A stretch of DNA of 40,714 nt, from the NCBI GenBank assembly GCA_046758005.1, contig JBHHZJ010000020.1, positions 1 to 40,714 of the forward strand, given 5' to 3'. The stretch's first letter is position 1. The number at the start of each line of letters is the position of its first letter. Below are positions 1-7,685 of the stretch, one piece after another. Under the pieces are notes generated by a model. It worked only from the letters and a program-made list of their open reading frames with translations, had not been told where the DNA came from and ran no database searches. This DNA comes from JBHHZJ01 sp046758005 (GTDB lineage Bacteria > Pseudomonadota > Alphaproteobacteria > Kiloniellales > J153). A program made the translations under genes and the position numbers.

Positions 1-150
1 CCCGGTCTCGACCCGGTCTCGACCCGGGGCAGGCCGCGCTCGGTCGCGACTTCCATGGCGCGCTCGCGGCACGCCTCGAACGGCAAGAAGCGGTGGAAGG
101 CGTCCCGGTGGCGAGGCGCCGAGCCCGGGCACGCGGCCGTCACGATCGGC
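1..150 (-). pseudogene. Decayed fragment of a FemAB-like GNAT acetyltransferase
   Basis: Read on the minus strand, one frame gives APRHRDAFHRF followed directly by FLPFEACRERAMEVATERG and PRVETG. The intact acetyltransferase downstream (2041-3237) has EPRHWDAFHRF and FLHFEACYYRAIEFAIERG as two separate stretches about 90 residues apart. The DNA also matches by eye, for example the shared string caggccgcgctcg. The fragment therefore looks like a copy of the same family with its middle deleted. It has no start, and the window edge cuts it off. The last bases before the edge are two copies of the 11-mer cccggtctcga. A divergent paralogue continuing outside the window is possible, but the internal deletion favours a relic. 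Confidence 0.5.
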
Positions 151-176
151 GCTCGCCGAGCGTTGCGGCGGCCCGG

Positions 177-1946
177 TTATGCGGCTGCCGTGCGCCCTGC
201 GGCGGCCCGGGCCTTCGCCTTGGCGACAGCAGCCTTGGCGGCATCGCTATGCTCGAACAGATCAAGATGCTCCTCCTCGGCCTGGGTAGCCGGCGTCAGC
301 GCCAAATCCGAGTACGACCTCATCGCAGGGTCCTTCTCGATACGCTTGCGCAACAGGGTCAGCCTCACGTAGTAGGCCAGCAAGGGCAGGTAGGTCGACA
401 GAGCCTCCCAGACGCGCCGCGGGTAGAACAGCAAGGGGCTTTCCAGCGGCATTCCGGAGCGGCGTTGCGTGCGTACCTTGCGCCGGAAGTACCCGCTTTG
501 CAGCGGATGTACCCTCTCGTAGATCAGGCTGCCGTAGAACTGAAGCACGTGGTGCATCGTTCGCACCGGCTTGATACCGCTGGCCGCCGAGCGCTTGAGC
601 AGCGTCTCTACGTGCTCGGGAGAGTAATAGAGGTCCCAGGCCTCGCGGTAGATCGCCTGCCACTGCTCTTTCGACATGCGCGGGTGATCCGTGCAGACAT
701 GCTCCAGATCGTACATGTTCATGTCCCGGTCCATCGGCACGCCGCGCACGTAAAGGTCCTTGTGATCCGCCGAACCCGGCAGGGGAGTCAGGCAGAAGAA
801 CTCCAGCAGGTCGATCGGAAGCTCGCGCTTGATGATCTCGATATCGCGCTTGATCGACTCGGGAGTGTCGTTCGCGAAGCCCAGGATGTAACCGGCATAG
901 GTGATGACGCCGACGTCGCGCCAGGCTTGCAGCATCCTGCGGTATTCGGTGATGCGGTTCTGGCGCTTCTGGGCGGCGATCAGGTTGTCCGGGTTGATGT
1001 TCTCAAGCCCGATGAAGACTCGCGTGCAGCCCGCCCGCGCGGCCTTCTCCACGAAGCCCGGGATCTTGTGGCACAGGGTGTCCACCTGGATGATGAAGTG
1101 CGGCTTCAGACCGTCCTTTTCGCGCAGCTCGATCAACCGGTCGAAGATGGCTTCCCAGTTGCGGTTACGGGCGAAGTTGTCGTCCGTGATGAAGAACCGG
1201 TGGACGCCCCGGGCCAAGTTGGCGCGCACCAGCCGCTCCACGTCGTCGGCGTCCCGCCAGCGCGATTTGCGCCCCTGCACGTTGATGATCGTGCAGAAGC
1301 TGCATTGGAACGGGCATCCGCGACCGGCGTCGAAACTGCTGATCGAGCCGACGTATTTCTTGACGATTTTCTCGGGCAGGATGGGGACGACCTGCCCTTG
1401 CAGGCCGGGCAGGTCGCTCAAGAAGTTGTAGATCGGCTTCAGGCGCCCGTGCAAGGCGTCGGCGAAAACGTGATCGAGCCGGCCTTCGGCCTCGCCGGCG
1501 AAGAGCGTGATTCCGCGGTCGACGGCCTCTTGCAGATCGTCCGGAAGCTCCGGCAGCATCGAGATGCACCCGCTGACGTGGAACCCGCCGATGGCGACCT
1601 GGATGCCCGCGGCGCGGAACCGGCGCGCGATGTCCATCGCGCGCGGGTACTGGTTGGACTGGACGCCGACCAAACACACAAGGCCCGGATCGCCGCTGCG
1701 CGTGAGCCGCTTGATGATCTTCCGGACCGGAATGACGGTGTTCGTTTCGTCGTAGGCGTTGATGACGATCTCGACATCCTCGCCCAGGGCCCTCCGATCG
1801 GCCAGGTCCAGCGAGAGCGCGTACAAGCAGGCCAGAGAGTTGGAAGGGATCCACGCCTTCCACCACTGGACGACGTAGCCGTCATCGTCGTAGTGCGATG
1901 GCTTGATCAGTTCGACAAGAAACCGATTCGGCCGGCTTTCCGGCAC
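177..1946 (-). CDS. B12-binding-domain-type radical SAM protein
   Basis: This is a radical SAM enzyme of unknown substrate. With the GTG start at 1946 it has 589 residues. The 4Fe-4S motif CPFQCSFC (Cx3Cx2C) puts the cysteines near residues 211, 215 and 218, preceded by FDAGRG, as is usual in B12-binding radical SAM proteins. The N-terminal 170 residues resemble the Rossmann-like cobalamin-binding domain (LVGVQSNQYPRAMDIA, VAIGGFHVSG), but no DxHxxG cobalamin-ligand motif is visible, so B12 binding is doubtful. The C-terminal region carries a hydrophobic patch and an Ala/Lys-rich tail. The frame stays open to a TTG at 2024; 1946 was chosen because family-like sequence starts just after it. 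The gene lies between the acetyltransferase relic and the intact acetyltransferase gene. Radical SAM class is sure; function is not known. Confidence 0.88.
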   Translation of the reverse strand: MPESRPNRFLVELIKPSHYDDDGYVVQWWKAWIPSNSLACLYALSLDLADRRALGEDVEIVINAYDETNTVIPVRKIIKRLTRSGDPGLVCLVGVQSNQYPRAMDIARRFRAAGIQVAIGGFHVSGCISMLPELPDDLQEAVDRGITLFAGEAEGRLDHVFADALHGRLKPIYNFLSDLPGLQGQVVPILPEKIVKKYVGSISSFDAGRGCPFQCSFCTIINVQGRKSRWRDADDVERLVRANLARGVHRFFITDDNFARNRNWEAIFDRLIELREKDGLKPHFIIQVDTLCHKIPGFVEKAARAGCTRVFIGLENINPDNLIAAQKRQNRITEYRRMLQAWRDVGVITYAGYILGFANDTPESIKRDIEIIKRELPIDLLEFFCLTPLPGSADHKDLYVRGVPMDRDMNMYDLEHVCTDHPRMSKEQWQAIYREAWDLYYSPEHVETLLKRSAASGIKPVRTMHHVLQFYGSLIYERVHPLQSGYFRRKVRTQRRSGMPLESPLLFYPRRVWEALSTYLPLLAYYVRLTLLRKRIEKDPAMRSYSDLALTPATQAEEEHLDLFEHSDAAKAAVAKAKARAAAGRTAAA

Positions 1947-2040
1947 ACCGCGCACGGAGTCCCCCACACCCTGTCGGCCGCGAACGCATCGGGTGTCGCA
2001 CACCGCGAAGACGGGACGCGGCAACCCAAATATTAAACCA

Positions 2041-3237
2041 TCACGGGTCGAGGAGGGCTACCCTGGAATCCTTCCAAAGATCTCCTTTGCGGAACGGGTT
2101 GCGTTGGTCGAGCGCCGCGATCTCGCGGCGAACGATGGCGCGTTCGCGGTCCAGGAACCGGCCGACCGCGTCGCGCAGGCCCGGGTCAGCGATCCAATGG
2201 GCGCTGTAGGTTTCCACAGGCAGGTAGCCGCGCTGGATCTTGTGCTCGCCCTGGGCCCCGGCCTCGACCCGGCGCAGGCCGCGCTCGATCGCGAATTCGA
2301 TGGCGCGGTAGTAGCATGCCTCGAAGTGGAGGAAGCGGTAGTCGCCGAGGCAGCCCCAATTTCGACCGTAGAGAGTGTCGCCGCCGCACAGGTTGAGGGC
2401 CCCGGCCACGGGCTTGCCCCGGTCCTCGGCGAGCACGAGCACGATGCGCTCGGCCATGGTCTCGCCGATCCGGTGGAAGAAGGCGCGGGTCAGGTAGGGG
2501 CTGCCCCACTTGCGATCCGACGTGGCGCGGTAGAAACGGTGGAAGGCGTCCCAGTGGCGCGGCTCGATGGCGGGACCGGTGAGGGTGCGCAGCACGATTC
2601 CGCTCTCGGCCACCTTGGCGCGCTCCTTGCGGATGGCCTTGCGCTTGCGCGAGGCGAGCGCGGCGAGGAAATCGTCGAAGCTCGCGTATCCCGGGTTCTC
2701 GAACACGTACTGCCGGCCCAGGCGCCGCAGGAACCCGGCCGCACCGAACCGGCGCCACTCCGCCCGGGTCGGGAAGGTGACGTGCACCGACGACGCATCG
2801 TAGCGGCGCGCCAGCTCGACCATGGCGGCCATCAGGTTGGCGGCGACCGGTTCCCAGGCCGCATCCGCCCGGATCAGGAGCCGCGGCCCGGTGACCGGCG
2901 TGAAGGGCACGCAGCCCTGCAGCTTGGGGTAGTACCGGCCGCCGGCGCGCTCAAGGGCGTCCGCCCAGGCCCAGTCGAAGACGTACTCGCCGTAGGAATG
3001 GCTCTTCAGGTAGAACGGCGCGGCGCCCAGGATACCGCCGTCCCGGTCGGCGACGATCAGGTGCTGCGGTTGCCAGCCGGCCTCCGGCACCGCCGAGCCG
3101 CTGTCCTCCAGCGCCCGCAGGAAGGCGTGGCTGACGAACGGGTTGTCCGCACGGGCGCAGGCGTCCCATGCCGCGGCCGGCACCTCGTCGATGCGGCCGA
3201 GCACGCGGACGGTGACGGCCTCGCCGCCGTCGGGCAT
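2041..3237 (-). CDS. FemAB-like GNAT family N-acetyltransferase (PF04339 type)
   Basis: The protein of 398 residues belongs to the PF04339 (formerly DUF482) group, which has a FemAB/GNAT-like fold and unknown acceptor. Diagnostic stretches are SHAFLRALEDSGS near the N-terminus, SHSYGEYVFDWAWADA, KLQGCVPFTPVTGPRLL, FHRFYRATSDRKWGSPYLT, and HFEACYYRAIEFAIERG with EAGAQGEHKIQRGY toward the C-terminus. The ATG at 3237 is preferred over a TTG two codons upstream because GGAGG lies about six bases before it. The gene lies just upstream of the radical SAM gene on the same strand with a 94-base gap, so they may be cotranscribed. A damaged fragment of the same family lies at the left window edge. Confidence 0.92.
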   Translation of the reverse strand: MPDGGEAVTVRVLGRIDEVPAAAWDACARADNPFVSHAFLRALEDSGSAVPEAGWQPQHLIVADRDGGILGAAPFYLKSHSYGEYVFDWAWADALERAGGRYYPKLQGCVPFTPVTGPRLLIRADAAWEPVAANLMAAMVELARRYDASSVHVTFPTRAEWRRFGAAGFLRRLGRQYVFENPGYASFDDFLAALASRKRKAIRKERAKVAESGIVLRTLTGPAIEPRHWDAFHRFYRATSDRKWGSPYLTRAFFHRIGETMAERIVLVLAEDRGKPVAGALNLCGGDTLYGRNWGCLGDYRFLHFEACYYRAIEFAIERGLRRVEAGAQGEHKIQRGYLPVETYSAHWIADPGLRDAVGRFLDRERAIVRREIAALDQRNPFRKGDLWKDSRVALLDP

Positions 3238-3430
3238 GGGCAACCTCCGCCATGACGGGTCGCGGGAGTCCCGCTCGGGCGAACACTATAGTCGGATGCC
3301 GGGCGGACCGGGAGTCGAAGCCTCGCCGCGCACGACCGCGCCGCGGCCCCATCGAGGCCGCTGCGGGGACAACGACATCGCGACTCGCCCGGGCCCGGGC
3401 CGGCCCACGCCGAGTCGCGTTTCGGTCAGA

Positions 3431-3598
3431 TCAGGCGGCGATACCTTCGCGCCAGGCGCTTGAGCTCTTGCACGTGCGGCAGATGCGCTCGCCCGGCCAG
3501 CTGCTCAGGAACTCCTCACGGCACCTCAGGCACTTCCGGGTTTTGGCCTCGTACTGCCGGTCGGGTTCCGGTTTGGAGTTTTTCTCGGAACTGCTCAT
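3431..3598 (-). CDS. Small zinc-ribbon protein, conserved hypothetical
   Basis: This small gene encodes 55 residues beginning MSSSEKNSKPEP. Two CxxC pairs (CLRC and CRTC) are separated by a Trp- and Pro-containing loop and followed by KSSSAW, which fits a single treble-clef or zinc-ribbon site. Small proteins of this type are common in alphaproteobacteria with no assigned role. The frame extends upstream to 3655, but the residues there look like noncoding sequence and the ATG at 3598 starts the charged region. No strong ribosome binding site is seen. It is divergent from the flavoenzyme gene at 3797. Confidence 0.7.
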   Translation of the reverse strand: MSSSEKNSKPEPDRQYEAKTRKCLRCREEFLSSWPGERICRTCKSSSAWREGIAA

Positions 3599-3796
3599 GG
3601 CGCGCACATTAGCAACAACTTTTGGAAAATGCGACATATTTGGTGCAGCGCACAAGAATTTTTTTTGCCGGCGACGGGGCGGCGGCGCGGATTCGGCCGG
3701 GACCGGCCGGGACGGTTGCCTCGCCGACCGGGGCTCTCGATAATCGCGGAACCGACCAGGTTTTTCCGGCGACGATCCCCAACGGTGTCACGTTCG

Positions 3797-5407
3797 ATGC
3801 GCACCGGTGCGAGCTACGACGCCATCGTGATCGGCGCCGGCCACAACGGGCTGGTCTGCGCGGCCTACCTCGCGCGCGCCGGGCTCAAGGTCAAGGTGCT
3901 CGAACGGCGCCACGTCGTCGGCGGCGCCGCGGTGACCGAGGAGTTCCACCCCGGGTTCCGCAACTCGGTCTGTTCCTACGTGGTCAGCCTGCTGCACCCG
4001 AAGGTCATCGCCGACCTCGACCTTCACCGCCACGGCCTTGAGATCATCGACCGGCCCGGCGGCTCGCTGGCTCCGCTCCCGGACGGGCGCTGCCTGTCGC
4101 TGCCGCGCGAGGATGCCCGCGCGGTGGCCGAGATCGCCAAGTTCTCCGGGCGCGACGCGGAGGCCTACGCGGCGTTCCACGGCGTGCTCGAGCGCACGGC
4201 CAGGGCACTGCGCGCCCTCGTCCTCGAGACCCCGCCCAACATCGGCGGCGGCTGGCGCGACCTGTTGCGGGCGCTCGCCGCGGGCAACCGGCTGCGCCGG
4301 CTCGACGCCGGCGACCAGGCCGCCTTCGCGCGGCTCATGACCAAGAGCATCGGCGACTACCTGGACGAATGGTTCGAGTTCGACGGCCTCAAGGGCGTCT
4401 ACGGCTTCGAGGGGGTCATCGGCAACATGGTGAGCCCCTACGCGCCGGGCAGCGCCTACGTGCTGCTACATCACTACTTCGGCGAGGTCAACGGCCGGAT
4501 CGGGGCCTGGGGCCACGCCAGGGGCGGCATGGGAGCGATCACCCAGGCCATGGCGCGCGCGGCCGCGGCGCGCAGCGTCGAGATCGAGGTCGGCGCGCCG
4601 GTGGCGGAGGTCCTCCTCGAGGGCGGCAAGGCGGCGGGCGTGGCGCTGGCCGACGGGCGCACGCTCCGCGCCCGGGCCGTGGCCGCCAACGTCAACCCGA
4701 AGCTTCTGTTCCTGAAGATGGTCGACCAGGCCGCGCTCGATCCGGAGTTCCTGCGCGCGATGCGGGCCTGGCGCTGCCGCTCCGGGACGTTCCGCATGAA
4801 CGTGGCGCTGAGCGAACTGCCCGCCTTCGGGGGGCTGCCCCCCGGCGACCCGGCCGAGCTCATGAGCGGGAGCATCGACGTCTGCCCCTCGCTCGCCTAC
4901 CTGGAGCGGGCCTACGACGACGCCAAGGCCGGCGGCTGGGCGCGCGAGCCCATCGTCTCCATGTGCATTCCCAGCACGATCGACGACACGCTGGCGCCGC
5001 CCGGCGCGCACGTGGCCAGCCTGTTCTGCCAGCATTTCAACCCCGAGCTCTCGGGCGGCCGCACGTGGGACGACGCCAAGGACGAGGCGGCGGACCGGAT
5101 CATCGCGACGGTCGACCGCTACGCCCCCAACTTCAAGCGCGCGGTGATCGGCCGCCAGGTGCTCAGCCCGCTCGACCTGGAGCGCGAGTTCGCCCTCACG
5201 GGCGGCGACATCTTCCACGGCGCGCTGCACCTCGACCAGATCTTCAGCCTGCGCCCGTGCGCGGGGCACGCGGACTACCGCGCGCCGATCAAGGGCTTGT
5301 ACATGTGCGGGTCGGGCACGCACCCGGGCGGCGGGGTGACCGGCGCGCCCGGCCACAACGCCGCGCGCGAGATCGTCCGAGATTTCCGGCGCCGGCGGGT
5401 GGGCTAG
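3797..5407 (+). CDS. Phytoene dehydrogenase-like FAD/NAD(P) oxidoreductase (PYROXD2-like)
   Basis: This is a flavin-dependent amine-oxidase/phytoene-desaturase-type oxidoreductase of 536 residues. The N-terminal dinucleotide-binding motif AIVIGAGHNGLVCAAYLARAG and then LERRHVVGGAAVTEE sit at about residues 8-45. The C-terminal FAD motif is in GLYMCGSGTHPGGGVTGAPGHNAA. These features fit the group related to mitochondrial PYROXD2, whose substrate is unclear. No carotenoid genes lie nearby, so a role in carotenoid desaturation is not supported. The ATG at 3797 was chosen because the motif begins eight residues later; the open frame upstream to 3629 lacks family sequence. The methyltransferase gene follows after three bases, suggesting one operon. 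Confidence 0.93.
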   Translation: MRTGASYDAIVIGAGHNGLVCAAYLARAGLKVKVLERRHVVGGAAVTEEFHPGFRNSVCSYVVSLLHPKVIADLDLHRHGLEIIDRPGGSLAPLPDGRCLSLPREDARAVAEIAKFSGRDAEAYAAFHGVLERTARALRALVLETPPNIGGGWRDLLRALAAGNRLRRLDAGDQAAFARLMTKSIGDYLDEWFEFDGLKGVYGFEGVIGNMVSPYAPGSAYVLLHHYFGEVNGRIGAWGHARGGMGAITQAMARAAAARSVEIEVGAPVAEVLLEGGKAAGVALADGRTLRARAVAANVNPKLLFLKMVDQAALDPEFLRAMRAWRCRSGTFRMNVALSELPAFGGLPPGDPAELMSGSIDVCPSLAYLERAYDDAKAGGWAREPIVSMCIPSTIDDTLAPPGAHVASLFCQHFNPELSGGRTWDDAKDEAADRIIATVDRYAPNFKRAVIGRQVLSPLDLEREFALTGGDIFHGALHLDQIFSLRPCAGHADYRAPIKGLYMCGSGTHPGGGVTGAPGHNAAREIVRDFRRRRVG

Positions 5408-5410
5408 GCC

Positions 5411-5914
5411 GTGTGGAAGGCCCTGCTGATCCTGCCGTTCAACGTCACGATCGCCGTGCCGGCGGCGATCCTTTGGCTGAGCGCGGGCGGCGCCTTCGGC
5501 GGCGAGCTTCCGAACCCGGCGACGGTTGCGTTCTGGACCGGCGCCGCGCTATTGGGGTCGGGTCTGTTCTTGATGGCCGGCACGATGCGGCTCTTCCGGC
5601 GCCTGGGCGAGGGGACCCCGGCGCCCTGGGATCCGCCCAAACGGATGGTCATCGCCGGCCCGTACCGCCATGTCCGCAACCCGATGATCGGCGGCGTGAT
5701 CGCGGTGCTGTTCGGCGAGGCGGCGATGACCATGTCGCCGGGCCTTCTCGCCTGGGCGGCGCTGTTCCTTCTGGCCAACATGATCTACATCCCGCTCTTC
5801 GAGGAGCCGGGCCTGGAGCGGCGATTCGGCGAGGATTACCGCACCTATCGTCGGCACGTGCCACGTTGGATTCCCCGCCTGACACCTTGGCGCGGGTTCG
5901 AGAACGGGTCTTGA
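5411..5914 (+). CDS. Isoprenylcysteine carboxyl methyltransferase family protein
   Basis: This integral membrane methyltransferase-like protein has 167 residues and starts at a GTG. It has three or four predicted hydrophobic segments (about residues 3-24, 35-55 and 90-125). The C-terminal signature is GPYRHVRNPM followed by EEPGLERRFGEDYRTYRRHVPRW, which is the cofactor-binding end of the ICMT/PEMT superfamily. Bacterial members methylate lipids or small hydrophobic molecules; the substrate here cannot be told. It is tightly coupled to the flavoenzyme gene upstream (three-base gap) and is followed by a strong hairpin at 5948. Confidence 0.88.
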   Translation: MWKALLILPFNVTIAVPAAILWLSAGGAFGGELPNPATVAFWTGAALLGSGLFLMAGTMRLFRRLGEGTPAPWDPPKRMVIAGPYRHVRNPMIGGVIAVLFGEAAMTMSPGLLAWAALFLLANMIYIPLFEEPGLERRFGEDYRTYRRHVPRWIPRLTPWRGFENGS

Positions 5915-5947
5915 GGCGCGCGCCGGCGGCGCGGTGAAATAATTCCG

Positions 5948-5978
5948 AAGGGCATTGTGATCGACTCACAATGCCCTT
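5948..5978 (+). terminator. Perfect 13-bp hairpin after the ICMT-like gene
   Basis: The arms aagggcattgtga and tcacaatgccctt pair perfectly around the loop tcgac, 33 bases after the stop codon. Only a short run of T follows, so this may act as a terminator for the flavoenzyme-methyltransferase operon or may be a palindromic repeat unit. It is followed by a second perfect hairpin at 6039. Confidence 0.6.
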
Positions 5979-6038
5979 TGGCAAGCGCGACCGCGCGCCC
6001 GAGCTTACGCGAGGAAAGCTTGCGTGGCGTTTGAACGC

Positions 6039-6065
6039 CCAGCGGTCATATTCAATGACCGCTGG
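6039..6065. repeat. Perfect 11-bp inverted repeat
   Basis: The arms ccagcggtcat and atgaccgctgg are exact inverse complements around a five-base loop. It is the second of three consecutive palindromic structures in this intergenic stretch (5948, 6039, 6073). It has no T tract and no adjacent gene start, so a dispersed repeat origin is more likely than a regulatory role. Confidence 0.7.
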
Positions 6066-6072
6066 TATAACT

Positions 6073-6248
6073 GGAACCACAGAGGCACAGAGACGCAGAG
6101 ATTGGTTAACGACGAAGAGCGCGAAGACAAAAATTCGCCCGCATCCTTCGACAAGCCCAGGATGAGGAAAACGTTATTGGTGTCTTCGTGCCCTTCGTGT
6201 CTTCGTGGTTGAATTTTTTTCTGTTTTCTCTGTGTCTCTGTGGTTTCC
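6073..6248. repeat. Composite nested inverted repeat, copy A
   Basis: Outer arms: ggaaccacagaggcacagag (6073-6092) pairs with ctctgtgtctctgtggtttcc (6228-6248). Inner arms: gacgaagagcgcgaagac (6111-6128) pairs with gtcttcg and cttcgtggtt repeats (6182-6210). The centre holds catccttcgacaagcccagg, itself partly palindromic. The sequence is built of short cacagag and cgaag units and is richer in A/T than the surrounding genes. A related copy is at 8445-8610. No open frame or transposase lies inside. It resembles the dispersed cacagag/cgaagac repeats seen in many environmental genomes. Confidence 0.8.
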
Positions 6249-6258
6249 TAAAACAGGC

Positions 6259-6352
6259 CACTCCGCCTGGAGGTGCCATTCGTGCTCCCGCGCGGCCGAT
6301 GTGGCGCTGGACGGCGTCGGGCTTCGCGGTCTTGCCCGCGACGTCCGCGCGG
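6259..6352 (-). pseudogene. Relic of the 3' end of a glutamine synthetase family gene
   Basis: These bases align over about 93 positions with the last part of the intact glutamine synthetase gene (8621-8713). Roughly 85% are identical by eye, sharing for example cactccgcctg, gtactccc-like and cgcggtcttgc segments. The relic has one inserted g within gcgcggccgatgtgg and has lost the stop codon (tga became tgg), so it cannot encode the C-terminus seen in the intact copy (KTAELDAFEDHIGAREYEW). Similarity stops beyond 6352. Like the intact copy, it directly abuts a composite repeat on its left. Confidence 0.75.
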
Positions 6353-6425
6353 AAGGCATGAGGCAGACGTTCCCGGCGGTCGGCCGGCGGGTCGCCTCGC
6401 GGCCCGTTCCACGCCCAAACTAACA

Positions 6426-6447
6426 CGGCGGCCGCCGAGGGCCGCCG
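6426..6447 (-). terminator. Hairpin terminator candidate for the desaturase gene
   Basis: The arms cggcggcc and ggccgccg pair perfectly around gccgag, 26 bases beyond the desaturase stop on the minus strand. On that strand the hairpin is followed by tgttagttt, a weak T-rich tail. Confidence 0.55.
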
Positions 6448-6472
6448 TTCGTTCTCAAGTTCCGTCGGCCCA

Positions 6473-7531
6473 CTATGCTGGCTCGCCGAGGCCGGCGGTG
6501 CGGAACGTCACCATCCGGTGCTGCCGCTCGTCCCAAAGGACGTAGAACATCGCCTTGAATGCCGAACGCAGCGTCATGACGGGGACGTCGCGTAGCTCGG
6601 CGACGGCGTCGTGGCACTGCTGCAATCGGTAGTTCGGTATCTTCGAGTTGAGGTGATGGACATGGTGCAGGCCGATGTTGCCGGTGAACCATTGCAGCAT
6701 CGGAGACAGGCGTAGGTACGTCGAGCCCTGGAGCGACGCCGTCATGGCGTTCCATTCGTTCTGGCGCGCCCACACGATATGCTCCGAGCGGTGCTGCACC
6801 GTAAAGAGCCAGACGCCGCCGATCGAGGCCAACACCATGATCGGCAGCTGGACTTCGGCGACGCGACCGAAGCCGAAGACCAGCCCGACGCCGCCGATCA
6901 ACGCGACAAGCGCCAAGTCGGTCAAGTAGACGGCGAGCCGTTCCCGCCGCCATCCCGCCGGCATGTCGAACGGAAGCCGGTAGAGCACCAGGAACACGAG
7001 CGGCGGCACGATGACGTTGGCGATGATGGGGTTGCGGCTGAGCCGGTACCATCGCCGGCGCCACGGGCTTAGCGATCGGTATTCATCGACGGTCAGGCAG
7101 GATGAATAGATGTCGGCGCCGGTGTTTCGCCGATCGAGGTTGTTCCAGACGCCGTGATGGCCGGCATGCTGGCGGCGCCAGGACCGATAGGGCGCGAGGG
7201 TGAGCAGGCTGCATGCGAATCCCAGCGTGTCGTTCATTCGCCGCGAGCGGAAGAATGCGCCGTGGCCGCAGTCGTGCTGGATGATGAACGTCCGGACGAG
7301 GAAACCGGCGGCCAACGGGGCGAGGGCGAGGGCGATCCAGTAGGAGATCCCCGCGGTCGCGTACATGGCCGCGCATACGGCGAGAAAGCCCCCGATCGAG
7401 GTGAGGGTTTGCGCGAGGCTCTCGTGCAGGACCGGTGTCTGGAAACGCGCGATGCGACGCCTGAAATCGTGGCCAGGGGTGTCGCGGATGGAGGCTGCGG
7501 GTACGTATTCCGATAAGTCGATTGCTTTCAT
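6473..7531 (-). CDS. Membrane fatty acid desaturase
   Basis: This di-iron membrane desaturase has 352 residues and introduces a double bond into acyl chains in the inner membrane. All three histidine boxes are present: HDCGH at residues 86-90, HAGHH at 122-126 and HHVHH at 289-293. Between them lie hydrophobic segments at about 48-82, 102-113, 172-184 and 203-243. The tail LNSKIPNYRLQQCHDA after the third box is typical of delta-12/omega-3-like bacterial desaturases. Downstream of it on the plus strand are a relic and a composite repeat, and upstream is the cold shock gene. Desaturase and cold shock protein together suggest a low-temperature response, which is inference. Confidence 0.95.
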   Translation of the reverse strand: MKAIDLSEYVPAASIRDTPGHDFRRRIARFQTPVLHESLAQTLTSIGGFLAVCAAMYATAGISYWIALALAPLAAGFLVRTFIIQHDCGHGAFFRSRRMNDTLGFACSLLTLAPYRSWRRQHAGHHGVWNNLDRRNTGADIYSSCLTVDEYRSLSPWRRRWYRLSRNPIIANVIVPPLVFLVLYRLPFDMPAGWRRERLAVYLTDLALVALIGGVGLVFGFGRVAEVQLPIMVLASIGGVWLFTVQHRSEHIVWARQNEWNAMTASLQGSTYLRLSPMLQWFTGNIGLHHVHHLNSKIPNYRLQQCHDAVAELRDVPVMTLRSAFKAMFYVLWDERQHRMVTFRTAGLGEPA

Positions 7532-7630
7532 TGCGACGGTTGAAAGTTCTCATTGCGCCGGCTGCGGCGGCGGGACGTCCCCGAACGGGTCACCGCACCG
7601 CAGACCGTTGAAGAGGCGTCTTGCCGGAAC

Positions 7631-7657
7631 GAAAGAGGCCCGCACGAGGCGGGCCTC
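7631..7657 (-). terminator. Intrinsic terminator of the cold shock gene
   Basis: The perfect 9-bp stem gaggcccgc/gcgggcctc with a five-base loop lies 29 bases after the csp stop. On the minus strand it is followed by tttcgtt, a usual arrangement for short csp transcripts. Confidence 0.85.
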
Positions 7658-7685
7658 CCATAGCCGTCGCCGGCGCGCCGAAGCG

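Noticed and set aside
93..2036. Long plus-strand open frame opposite the radical SAM gene
   Set aside because: It is antisense to a gene with clear Cx3Cx2C motifs and has no recognisable domain; such frames are common opposite GC-rich genes.
3797..5407. Carotenoid biosynthesis gene
   Set aside because: Phytoene-dehydrogenase-like motifs are shared by a broad group; no crt neighbours exist and the closest look is PYROXD2-like.
4369..5937. Arg-rich open frame within the flavoenzyme and methyltransferase genes
   Set aside because: It overlaps two well-supported genes in another frame and looks like frame-shifted GC-rich sequence.
6259..6426. Small plus-strand gene after the composite repeat
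   Set aside because: The bases match the antisense of the glutamine synthetase 3' end, so the open frame is a by-product of the relic.
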